A stretch of DNA of 8,225 nt from contig CANMPY010000066.1 in NCBI GenBank assembly GCA_947499775.1, forward strand, positions 1 to 8,225. The letters run 5' to 3'. A program made the translations under genes and the position numbers. Shown here one piece after another: positions 1 through 7,600 of this stretch. Positions within the stretch are counted from its first letter, which is position 1. Each line of letters opens with the position of its first letter. Below the pieces are notes generated by a model. The model ran no database searches, was not told the DNA's origin, and worked only from the letters and a program-made list of their open reading frames with translations. The stretch is from Bacteroidota bacterium (GTDB taxonomy: Bacteria > Bacteroidota > Bacteroidia > NS11-12g > UBA9320).

Positions 1-1
1 A

Positions 2-223
2 AATTTGGTAACATTTGTTCCGGGATTATTGCCAAATACAAAAACCTATGATTGGCCTCGAATGAACCCTGATGATGAAAAAATTATCGAATATGATTCA
101 GGCGAAACCCCGTGGGATAAAAAACGCACTTTAATTTGGGGGGTTCAAAAAATTAAAACATCAACCATTGAAACGCGTGAGAAAAATATAATTCTTTACA
201 TAGATTTGGCAGTCTGCGACTAA
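2..223 (+). CDS. C-terminal fragment of an unrecognised protein
   Basis: The reading frame is open from the left edge and ends in TAA at 221-223, so only about the last 73 residues are visible. The TTG at position 5 is in frame, but AAT precedes it with no stop in view, so it is unlikely to be the true start. The visible tail is soluble and mixed in charge. It has a Trp-Pro-Arg stretch near its beginning, an acidic segment (NPDDEKIIEYDSGE) and a beta-like end containing IILYIDLAVCD. No signal, membrane segment or catalytic motif can be seen. The gene converges on pyk with 28 nt between stop codons. The amino-acid composition and sensible codon use suggest a real gene rather than a chance frame, but I cannot assign a family. 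Confidence 0.55.
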   Translation, partial: NLVTFVPGLLPNTKTYDWPRMNPDDEKIIEYDSGETPWDKKRTLIWGVQKIKTSTIETREKNIILYIDLAVCD

Positions 224-251
224 ACAAACCACAGAATACTGTAAAATAAGA

Positions 252-1712
252 TTATTCTACTACGCTAACCTTCAAAGTATTGGTACGTTGCTTTGCCTGA
301 ATTGGCATGCTAGCGCAATTAATCACGATGTCTCCAATTTTTACAAAGTTTCGTTCTTTTAAAACATCCAGGGCATCACTAATGGTTTTGTCTGTGCTCT
401 CTTCATTTTCATAATAAAATCCCCTTACCCCCCATACAAGGTTCAAGGTTCTTAAAACCGAATGATTGTGTGTGAAAACAAAAATATCACAATTAGGACG
501 AAACGAACTTAATTTAATGCCGGTATATCCAGAATGCGTCATGCCTATAATGGATTTGGCATTCAAATGCTCGCTCATTCGCACGGCCGTAAAACATAAT
601 TCATCTGAAATAAAAGTTGGGCTATTAGGCATTGGCTTTATGCCTTTATAGTATGGATTGGCATTAACTTCCATTTCACTTATCACTTTTTCAACGACTT
701 GAATTGTTTTTAAGGCGTGCTTACCAACCGATGTTTCGGCACTTAGCATAACCGCATCAGCCCCATCTAAAACAGCATTGGCAACATCATTTACTTCTGC
801 ACGTGTTGGTGTTGAATTTTCAATCATACTCTCCATCATTTGAGTGGCAATTATGACTGGCTTGGCAGCGATAATACACTTTTCAACTATTTGCTTCTGA
901 ATAATCGGCACTTTTTGCATTGGCATCTCCACTCCCAAATCGCCTCTTGCTACCATTACACCATCGGTTACTTTTAATATGGCATCAAAGTTTTTTACAG
1001 CTTGTGGTTTTTCAATTTTTGCTATAATTCGTGTTCTGGGATTATGAGCATTAATAATTTTGCGAAGCTCAACAATATCGTTTGCCTCTCTTACAAATGA
1101 TAATCCAATCCAATCAACATCATGCTCTAATGCAAAACGTAAATCATCATGATCTTTCGGTGTTAAACTTGGTACCGATAAATTTGAATTTGGCAGATTA
1201 AACCCTTTTCGCGAGGTCAATAATCCACCTACAATAACTTGAGCTAATACTTCGGTATCGTTTAATATTTCTGTAAATTTTAGTTCAATTTTGCCGTCAT
1301 CTAGCAGTACCCTTTCACCAGGCTTAACATCCTTAGCTAAATTTTGATAATTTATGTAAAGCTTTTGTTTTGTTCCAATGCATTTAATTGTACTTAGAAT
1401 AATTTTTTCGCCTCGTTTTAAGTCAACAAATCCCTTTTCAATTTCCCCAATTCTCAATTTAGGCCCTTGTAAATCGCCCAAAATACAAATATGCGTCCCA
1501 AGTTCTTCGTTAATAGCCCTTACCCGATCTATCACTTCTAAATGACTTGCATATTGGCCATGTGAAAAATTAATGCGACAGACATCAACCCCGGCTTTAA
1601 TTATTTTTTTTAACATCTCATAGCTAGATGTTGCTGGGCCAATTGTAGCTATTATTCTTGTTTTATTGTAACGAGGAATTGCGTTTCCTGAATTTGCTGA
1701 ATAGTGTTTCAT
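252..1712 (-). CDS. pyk: Pyruvate kinase
   Basis: Catalyses phosphoenolpyruvate + ADP to pyruvate + ATP, the last step of glycolysis, in the cytoplasm. The 486 residues are full length for the family. The N-terminal barrel starts with KTRIIATIGPATSS (17-30) and RINFSHG (46-52). A lid (B) domain lies at about 90-165. The second half of the barrel has IIAKIEKPQ with the catalytic Lys232 and metal ligand Glu234, then VARGDLGVE (254-262) with Asp258, then ATQMMESM (289-296) with Thr290, then TRAEVNDVANAVLDGADA (303-320). The C-terminal regulatory domain runs from about 350 to 486. The loop LQGPKLRIG (81-89) has Lys85 where K+-dependent muscle enzymes have Glu117, with Leu and Gln just before it. 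That is the known signature of K+-independent pyruvate kinases. The ATG at 1712 follows a promoter candidate. It is the last gene of the minus-strand block, 108 nt beyond the IPExxxVDY gene. Confidence 0.98.
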   Translation of the reverse strand: MKHYSANSGNAIPRYNKTRIIATIGPATSSYEMLKKIIKAGVDVCRINFSHGQYASHLEVIDRVRAINEELGTHICILGDLQGPKLRIGEIEKGFVDLKRGEKIILSTIKCIGTKQKLYINYQNLAKDVKPGERVLLDDGKIELKFTEILNDTEVLAQVIVGGLLTSRKGFNLPNSNLSVPSLTPKDHDDLRFALEHDVDWIGLSFVREANDIVELRKIINAHNPRTRIIAKIEKPQAVKNFDAILKVTDGVMVARGDLGVEMPMQKVPIIQKQIVEKCIIAAKPVIIATQMMESMIENSTPTRAEVNDVANAVLDGADAVMLSAETSVGKHALKTIQVVEKVISEMEVNANPYYKGIKPMPNSPTFISDELCFTAVRMSEHLNAKSIIGMTHSGYTGIKLSSFRPNCDIFVFTHNHSVLRTLNLVWGVRGFYYENEESTDKTISDALDVLKERNFVKIGDIVINCASMPIQAKQRTNTLKVSVVE

Positions 1713-1820
1713 TAGTGATAATAAATATCTCTACAAAGATATACTATTACCTAAATTTTAGTTTTAAAGAAATGGCATGTGCATCCAAATTTACAAACAA
1801 CCTTTTGCTAAATAAGGACA
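1713..1820 (-). promoter_or_regulatory. pyk upstream region with a TAnnTTTG promoter candidate and inverted repeat
   Basis: This AT-rich gap separates the IPExxxVDY gene from pyk. On the minus strand it contains TATCTTTG (plus coordinates 1734-1741), an exact match to the Bacteroidota -7 consensus TAnnTTTG. This would place the start of transcription near 1729 and leave a leader of about 17 nt before the pyk ATG. A good -33 TTG at the usual distance is not evident, so the match is one-sided. A 6-bp inverted repeat, ATATCT (1725-1730) and AGATAT (1737-1742) with a 6-nt spacer, overlaps the element. pyk therefore may have its own promoter besides read-through from the genes before it. Confidence 0.45.
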
Positions 1821-2246
1821 CTAAATTTCGAGCAATTGTTTGTTGAATTCAGAAATTTTACTTGATCCAATTTCTACCACTGCTTGAATAAATTTTTGCG
1901 ATAAGAGAAATTCTTTAATTGTATTTAAAGATTCGACATTTTCAGTATTTTGAACCAAAATATAATCTAACCCTTTGAATTCCTTTCCTAAAGTGCCGCC
2001 AATTCCTTTATTTTTAAGTAACACGTATCGGTTGCTATTGTCACTATCCTCATGCTCATATTTAATAAAATAAAGGGTTTCATTCTCTATTATTTTCTCA
2101 AAATCTTCACTTCGTTCAAAATCAAAATATTCGGTTTTGTTTAAATTGTGCACAAAACCAAGGTGCGACGAGGAAGACACAATGCCTATAAAATTATTTT
2201 GATCAGAAGATTCATCCCATTCAAGTAAACGTTTCTTCTTTTTCAT
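1821..2246 (-). CDS. IPExxxVDY family protein (divergent)
   Basis: This is a 141-residue cytoplasmic protein of unknown function, belonging to a family I know only from Bacteroidota. There it usually sits beside pyk, as here. The N-terminal half has the family pattern FIGIVSSSSHLGFVHNLNK (19-37), a short beta element followed by a region ending in an LN pair. A hydrophobic-acidic stretch and the signature region follow. The name-giving IPExxxVDY motif aligns with residues 87-95, GKEFKGLDY. Glu, Asp and Tyr are kept, but Ile-Pro is replaced by Gly-Lys and Val by Leu. The C-terminal segment (about 104-140) looks helical. The N-terminus is very basic (MKKKKR). The ATG at 2246 lies 2 nt after the pth stop, which suggests translational coupling. 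Assignment rests on pattern and neighbourhood; the molecular role is unknown. Confidence 0.75.
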   Translation of the reverse strand: MKKKKRLLEWDESSDQNNFIGIVSSSSHLGFVHNLNKTEYFDFERSEDFEKIIENETLYFIKYEHEDSDNSNRYVLLKNKGIGGTLGKEFKGLDYILVQNTENVESLNTIKEFLLSQKFIQAVVEIGSSKISEFNKQLLEI

Positions 2247-2248
2247 AC

Positions 2249-2824
2249 CTACGAATTATAAGTCATCATAGCCCTATCACACCCTTCTAAAACAAATAAT
2301 TCTATGGCATTTACCGCCTTATCTTTTCCGCTAGTCACCAATTCTAATTCGGTATTTTCCCACTTGCCTAATACAAATTCAACCTGCTGCCCTTTGCTAA
2401 ATGTATTGCCAATCCCAAAACGCAATCGGGTATACTCAATTGTTCCCAATACGTCACTAATATTTTTAAGTCCGTTATGACCGGCATCGCTGCCTTGGCG
2501 TCGTATTCTTAATTTTGCAAGGGGTAAAGCAAGATCATCCGCTATCACCAATACGTTTTCTTGCCCAATATTCAACTTATCCATCCAATATTTTAGCGCC
2601 TTACCACTAAGATTCATGTAAGTTGAGGGCTTGATACAGTGAATTTTCTTACCCTTTAATTTCATAAGTGCATAGCTAGCAAGCCTATCTGATGCAAAAG
2701 CAACATCGTATTTTTTTGCTAATGCTTCAAGCACATCAAATCCAATATTATGACGCGTTTGTTCATATTCTATGCCAATATTACCTAGGCCAACAATTAA
2801 AAATGATTTAGAATCTGTATTCAA
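2249..2824 (-). CDS. pth: Peptidyl-tRNA hydrolase
   Basis: Cleaves the ester bond of peptidyl-tRNAs released from stalled ribosomes, recycling tRNA in the cytoplasm. The 191 residues match the bacterial Pth length. The N-terminal FLIVGLGNIGIEYEQTRHNIGF (8-29) carries the tRNA/substrate Asn15 and catalytic His25. KPSTYMNLSG (65-74) holds Asn71. VIADDLALP (93-101) holds Asp96. SDAGHNGLK (112-120) holds Asn117. These correspond to E. coli Asn10, His20, Asn68, Asp93 and Asn114, so the active site is complete. TRLRFGIG and the FVLGKW motif follow. The start is a TTG at 2824. No ATG lies between it and the in-frame stop upstream, and the next Met is residue 54, well inside the fold. The gene begins 21 nt after the permease stop and is followed within 2 nt by the IPExxxVDY gene. 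Confidence 0.97.
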   Translation of the reverse strand: MNTDSKSFLIVGLGNIGIEYEQTRHNIGFDVLEALAKKYDVAFASDRLASYALMKLKGKKIHCIKPSTYMNLSGKALKYWMDKLNIGQENVLVIADDLALPLAKLRIRRQGSDAGHNGLKNISDVLGTIEYTRLRFGIGNTFSKGQQVEFVLGKWENTELELVTSGKDKAVNAIELFVLEGCDRAMMTYNS

Positions 2825-2845
2825 ATTATATACGTTAAAATTAAG

Positions 2846-4048
2846 TTAGGGTGTTGTTCCAATTTTTCGAATTGGTATCCATGCTGTTACCAATCCTATA
2901 GCTATCGAAATAATAAATATCCAAACAAAATCGAAAGGTTGAATCGCAACAGGATAGGCATCTATAACACTATTTTCAATACTTAGCAATCCGAATTTTA
3001 ATTGCAACCAGCAAATTACACCTCCAATTAATAGGCCTATAATAGAACCAATTGCAGCAATGATAAGCCCCGAATAAATAAAAATTAATTTAAGAGAATG
3101 TTCGCTTACACCCATACTTCTAAGAATTACCGTATCCTTTTCTTTTTCAATAATGAGCATAGTTAACGCTCCTGCTAAATTAAAAGCTGCTATTAGCACA
3201 ATAAAACTAAGAATAGAAAAGGTTGCCAATTTTTCACTTCTAAAAATTTTATAAATGCTTTCCTTCTGCTGATATTGATTTTTTACGGTAAATTTAGATC
3301 CAAGTATTTGGCTTATTTTCTTCGAAATCGTTTCTAAATCAGCATTACCTCTTACTGATACCTCAAGGGCTGAGACTTCTTTTTTGTAGCCGAATAATCG
3401 TCTTGCAAATTCCAAGGAAACAAGAATATACCGTCCATCTATTTCCTCTTGAACAAAGAAGCTGCCAGTAGGGAATACTCGGTCAATGGTTAAATTCTGC
3501 TCCGGGTTTAAATTCTCAAAATTTCCTTTTTTGGGGATATAAAGGGTAACAAACCCAACAGAATTTGAAATATGTATGCCTAATTTATTAGCTAATTCAT
3601 AGCCAAAAACGCCCCCATTTAATGCTGAGTTGCCTAAAAGAAACGAGCCTTCAACAAGGCAGCTGTCAATTTGAGTAACTTTATTATAATTTTCAGAAAC
3701 GCCCTTAACAATAGCTATTTCCTGCGATTCACCATATTTTACAACAGCATTATCTTCTACAACAAACGCTATGTCTGCAATCTCATCAATCTGGTTTATT
3801 TTTATGAGGCTTATTGAATCAGGAGTAAACGTTTTACCTCTTATGGTTTCTACTTTTAAGGCAGGATCAAAAGCTGTAAAAAGCCCCGTTAGAGTGGTCT
3901 CAAAACCGTTTAAGGCTGACAGGATAATGAGCATTGCCGCAGCACCAACTGCAAAAGCAAGAGCAGTAATGGCCGAAATAATATTTATAGCATTGGTTTT
4001 CTTTTTAGAAAACACATAACGCATGGCAAATATCAATGGCAACCTCAT
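2846..4048 (-). CDS. FtsX/LolC-LolE-like ABC transporter permease
   Basis: This is an inner-membrane permease of the LolCE/MacB type. In this family such proteins pair with a separate ATPase to release lipoproteins from the inner membrane or move substrates across the periplasm. It has 400 residues. The N-terminus MRLPLIFAMRYVFSKKK is followed by the first membrane helix (about 21-45, ending near LSALNGFE). A large periplasmic domain spans about 50-270. Three more helices lie at about 277-299, 321-346 and 373-391. Between the second and third is the cytoplasmic coupling segment EKEKDTVILRSMGVSEHSL (301-319), the part that contacts the ATPase. The protein ends soon after IPIRKIG. No ATP-binding subunit is in the window. 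It lies 51 nt after rbfA and 21 nt before pth. Whether it acts on lipoproteins is inferred from family resemblance; a MacB-like role cannot be excluded. Confidence 0.88.
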   Translation of the reverse strand: MRLPLIFAMRYVFSKKKTNAINIISAITALAFAVGAAAMLIILSALNGFETTLTGLFTAFDPALKVETIRGKTFTPDSISLIKINQIDEIADIAFVVEDNAVVKYGESQEIAIVKGVSENYNKVTQIDSCLVEGSFLLGNSALNGGVFGYELANKLGIHISNSVGFVTLYIPKKGNFENLNPEQNLTIDRVFPTGSFFVQEEIDGRYILVSLEFARRLFGYKKEVSALEVSVRGNADLETISKKISQILGSKFTVKNQYQQKESIYKIFRSEKLATFSILSFIVLIAAFNLAGALTMLIIEKEKDTVILRSMGVSEHSLKLIFIYSGLIIAAIGSIIGLLIGGVICWLQLKFGLLSIENSVIDAYPVAIQPFDFVWIFIISIAIGLVTAWIPIRKIGTTP

Positions 4049-4099
4049 GTAATTTACAGGATCTTTACTAAATTAAAATTTAATAATAACTACCACTAA

Positions 4100-4459
4100 T
4101 TATTCCTTATCCTCAACTCTAATTTTTTCTAATAATCGTTCAATATGCTCAGCATTATCAAGCGTTGTATCTAAAAAAAAACTCAAGTTTGGAATTTTTC
4201 GAACCTGATTTCCTATTTTATCACTCAGCGATTTTCGAATGATTGGATTGTGATGCTGTATCAGTTCTAGAAGCTCTTGCTTTTTAGGATAATTCATTAT
4301 GCCAATATACACTTTAGCAATGCCCAAATCGGCTGATAACCTTACTTCCATTATGGTAATAAATGCATTATTAAAAAGCCTAGAAGTCAAGCTATTAAAT
4401 ATTTCACCTAAATCTCGTTGTATTTGTCTTGCTAATTTATCAGTCCGTTTTCCACTCAT
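4100..4459 (-). CDS. rbfA: 30S ribosome-binding factor A
   Basis: A small KH-fold protein that binds immature 30S subunits and helps finish the 5' end of 16S rRNA, especially in the cold. It has 119 residues from the ATG at 4459. The frame can be extended five codons to a TTG at 4474, but MSGKRTDKLARQIQRDLGEIF is the usual family N-terminus, so the ATG is preferred. Typical features follow: EVRLSADLGIAKVYIGI (38-54) matches the central strand with its Ser-x-Asp-Leu-x-x-Ala-Lys-Val pattern. NPIIRKSLSDKIGNQVRKIP (71-90) and LSFFLDTTLDNAEHIERLL (92-110) complete the fold. It heads the minus-strand block, with the permease beginning 51 nt later. A perfect TAnnTTTG element ends only 4 nt before the ATG. 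Confidence 0.93.
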   Translation of the reverse strand: MSGKRTDKLARQIQRDLGEIFNSLTSRLFNNAFITIMEVRLSADLGIAKVYIGIMNYPKKQELLELIQHHNPIIRKSLSDKIGNQVRKIPNLSFFLDTTLDNAEHIERLLEKIRVEDKE

Positions 4460-4463
4460 GTTA

Positions 4464-4471
4464 CAAACGTA
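4464..4471 (-). promoter_or_regulatory. Putative rbfA -7 element TACGTTTG
   Basis: The minus strand reads TACGTTTG followed by TAAC and then the rbfA ATG. It matches the Bacteroidota sigma-A -7 consensus TAnnTTTG exactly. No clear TTG lies about 19-21 nt upstream. Used as a promoter, it would start the transcript at or within a nucleotide or two of the ATG, making a leaderless mRNA. It could instead be a chance match. Confidence 0.35.
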
Positions 4472-4547
4472 CAATAAAAATTTAAGTTAGAATTTGAGTA
4501 TTACGATTTACTATTAAAAAATATGCCATTGCGTTTACTAATAATAT

Positions 4548-4576
4548 TTGTTTAAATTGCCAAAAATTTAGTTTTC
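4548..4576 (+). promoter_or_regulatory. Putative promoter of the large surface-protein gene
   Basis: TTG at 4548-4550 and TAGTTTTC at 4569-4576 are separated by 18 nt. This is close to the Bacteroidota arrangement of a -33 TTG and a -7 TAnnTTTG, with one mismatch in the last base. It predicts a leader of roughly 45 nt before the ATG at 4628. The region is AT-rich, so chance matches are common. Confidence 0.3.
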
Positions 4577-4627
4577 ATGCAACAAAAAACCAATGCATTG
4601 AGTCTTTATTTTCGTAAGCATTAAAGG

Positions 4628-4693
4628 ATGAAAAATCTATTATTCAAAGCAATTTTCCTTGCCCTATTCTTTTCAGCTTTAGGTACCAAGGCC
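4628..4693 (+). other. Signal peptide coding segment of the large surface protein
   Basis: Residues 1-22 consist of a short basic start (MKN), a hydrophobic core rich in Leu, Phe and Ala with one Lys at 7, and a small-residue end T-K-A before Asp23. No lipobox cysteine is present at the cleavage point, so cleavage by signal peptidase I rather than II is expected. The mature protein would enter the periplasm by the Sec route, as type IX substrates do. Confidence 0.85.
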
Positions 4694-7600
4694 GATCATA
4701 TAATGGGATCAGATATAACCTATCGCTGTTCGAAAACGAACGACAGTATTTTTACCATTATTATTAATTTTTATAGAGATTGTAGAGGATGTTATGTATT
4801 GGGCCAAAGCCCAAAATGTGGTACTTCCGAAAACTGTTCAAGTTCGGGTACAGTGCCTACACAATTAGCATTAACCTGCGTATCGGGAGGAAACAATTTA
4901 GGATCGGTAACGATGACACGAACCGCAATCAAAGACATTACCAAAACCTGTAAAAAAGAAATAAGCAAATGCGAACAACCCTGTAATGGAAGCTATCCTT
5001 ATGGAATTGAAAAACACACCTTTGAGGGTACCATAGATTTAAGAACACCAATGAAAAATGGGTGTTGCAGGTTTGCGGTAGCTACAGCAAATATTTGTTG
5101 CAGAAGTGTTAATATTACAACCGGTCCTTCTGGTGGGTTTTACACCTATTTAGAAATTAATGCTTGTAAAAAGCCATGCAATACTTCGCCTCAACTTACC
5201 AACGACCCGGTAGCAATTCTTTGTTGCAATCAACCCTATTTTTTTAATAATGGGGCTGTTGATACGGTTAATTACGATTCTTTATCCTATTCATTAGCCA
5301 ATGCTTTTTCGGGCAAAGGAACAGTTTCTAATTATTCTGGAGGATATTCTGGAAAATACCCACTAAAACCTTATTTCCCTACAGGCTGGACGGATCTTAG
5401 CAAATCCAATCCAAATGCCGACCCTCCAATTGGTATTTTTATGGATCCTGAAACCGGTGACTTAATTTTTACCCCTACCGAATGTGGGCAGGAGGCTATT
5501 GTAGTAATGCAAATAGACGAGTGGCGAAAGAACTCGAGTGGAGTGTACGAGAATATAGGAATTACACGGCGCGACATGCACTTTATCATACAAACATGCC
5601 CTTCCAACAATCCACCTAAAATAACCAACAAAATATTTAAATACTCAGTATGCGCAGGAACACAACTTTGCTTTGAAATAACAACAGAAGACAAACCCTT
5701 TGTGCCGCCACCTCCAGCTAAAACACCAGCACCCGACACTGTCAATCTTACATGGAACAGAGGAATTCCGGGCGCAACTTTTGTAATTAAAAACCAAAAA
5801 GCACGCGAAAAAATAGCCACATTTTGTTGGACACCAAAGAAAAATCAAGCTAGTGATTTGCCTTATACCTTTACAGCTACTGCCATTGACGATGCTTGCC
5901 CCAAAAACGCTCTAACAACTCGTTCGTTTTCCATAATTGTAAAACCAATTGCCGAAGCATTACGAAATGTAGATACTTTAATATGTGGGAAATATACCAT
6001 TGAAAGTAAATTATTTGGTGGGTTTAAAATCCCCGCATCCTATTACTGGGAGATATCCGATTCGGTAAATCAACCGTTAAATAAAACGCATTATTTCTTT
6101 AAGAGCAATAATGGAATAAAATCAACAAAGAGCAAGGACACCATACAATTTAGAAAAGGGGGCAAATATATTATTCACCATCGCATCAATAATATTGTTA
6201 ACTGCCCAACCGATTATTTTGACACTTTAGTGGTACCACCACTCCTAGAAGTTGACTTGGCTCTTGGCCCAGACACATTTGTGTGCGCCGGCACAACCTT
6301 ACGCTTAGGCGCAAAAGTAGCCCATGGAGTACCCACTTTCAAATACCAATGGTTTAACCCAACTATCAGCCCAAGCGATACCTTTGATTTTATCGATGTT
6401 ACGATGAAAACTCAAGATACAACTTTTAGAATTGAGATATCCGATAAAAATAAATGCACAGCTTATGATACCATTAGTGTTTATTTAAAACCTAACCCAA
6501 AAGTGGATATGGGACATGATTTGAGATTATGCTGGTATGATAGCGTAACTCTTGCACCAAATGCAAATTTTGCCTATTGGATAGACCCACTCGGTGGAGA
6601 CACTTTGCAACAAGGGGATACCCTTATGTGGAAATGGCAATACGATGGAATAGATTTTAGCACCGACACCTCTGTTCGCGTTGCAAAACGCGGATTGTAT
6701 ACCGTAAATGTTATAGATACATTAGGTTGCCATTGGACCGATACCTTAAACCTATATGTAAACGACACCCTTTATCCAAATGCTGGGCCTGACCAAACCT
6801 TGTGCTTCAACGATACCCTCTGTTTAATGGCAAGCGGATTAGATACCGTAGCCAACACAAAAAGTGGAACCTATATTTGGTATTTGGGATTACCCAAAAC
6901 CCCACCCTCCTTTTCAACTAAAGAAAAATTTTGTTTTAAGATTCAAACTAGCAATACATTTCTTTTAGAACTGCAAGTTCAGGAAGACACAGTTAAATGT
7001 TATGGTTTTGACACCTTGGATATTAAAGTAAATCCATTGCCAAATCTAACGATGTCACCCCCTCTAAAATACTGTTGTGATTATGGAAATATCTCCTTGG
7101 GTAGCAGCGCATTTGCCAGTCCAACTGGAGGCATTTGGGACTGTCGTCAAAATTCATCTTTAATTAGCGGCACTACGTTTTTAACCCCACAAGCTTGTAA
7201 TCCAACCAAAGCAGGAATATTTAGTTTGCTCTATACCTACACCGACCCAATTACAAAATGTGTTAATATAGATAGCACGCGATTTACTATCAATCCATTG
7301 CCGGGATTAAAGTTTGAGGGCGGTACAATTTGCCAAAACATTAATTGGACTCCTTTAAAACCATATATTAAAGCCCCCCTTAATTTAAATTCTATGGTAG
7401 GCGTAAAATTCAATCTACTCCATACTATTCCAAAAACTGGAGGTGGGGTAGTTAATGTTAGTGATATAGTTTTCGATAGAGATCCAAGTTTAAATTACGA
7501 TTGGTGGTTAAGGGTAAGTGATTCTATAATTGATCTTCAAGGAAATAATATAGATTCAATTTCGTTAGAAATAGAAATCCAGGATGGGGAAGGCTGTTTC

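Larger units (their letters stand above)
4460..4627. promoter_or_regulatory. Divergent intergenic region between rbfA and the surface-protein gene
   Basis: These 168 nt separate two outward-facing genes and should hold both promoters. No small gene, tRNA or strong hairpin was found. On the minus strand TACGTTTG (plus 4464-4471) is an exact TAnnTTTG element next to the rbfA start. On the plus strand the best candidate is TTG at 4548-4550, an 18-nt spacer and TAGTTTTC at 4569-4576 (7 of 8 to TAnnTTTG). The rest is AT-rich with no recognisable operator. Confidence 0.5.

Noticed and set aside
231..258. Possible terminator between the left-edge gene and pyk
   Set aside because: Only short A/T-rich stems can be drawn (for example AGAATA at 233-238 with TATTCT at 253-258, 14-nt loop). 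There is no GC-rich stem or clear U-tract, so I would not call a terminator.
466..651. Plus-strand ORF of 61 codons inside pyk
   Set aside because: Fully covered by the pyruvate kinase C-terminal domain on the other strand, with no start signal.
1658..1846. Plus-strand ORF of 62 codons across the pyk upstream gap
   Set aside because: It overlaps the pyk start and the IPExxxVDY end on the opposite strand, and its sequence is low-complexity AT-rich translation.
3771..4019. Plus-strand ORF of 82 codons inside the permease gene
   Set aside because: Antisense to the first membrane helix and periplasmic domain; its hydrophobic stretch reflects the complementary helix codons.
4299..4490. Plus-strand ORF of 63 codons inside rbfA
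   Set aside because: Antisense to a well-conserved rbfA frame with no motif of its own.
4542..4550. TAATATTTG as a plus-strand -7 element
   Set aside because: The spacing between TA and TTTG is three bases rather than two, and the nearest upstream TTG is only about 10 nt away.
4622..4627. TAAAGG as a Shine-Dalgarno for the large gene
   Set aside because: It abuts the ATG directly, leaving no spacer. Bacteroidota rarely rely on Shine-Dalgarno pairing.
5371..5848. Two overlapping minus-strand ORFs (149 and 67 codons)
   Set aside because: They lie wholly antisense to the large surface-protein gene, overlap each other in different frames and show no recognisable motif. The plus frame has a signal peptide and conserved landmarks.
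6574..6768. Minus-strand ORF of 64 codons
   Set aside because: Antisense shadow of the second Ig/PKD-like repeat; no family resemblance.
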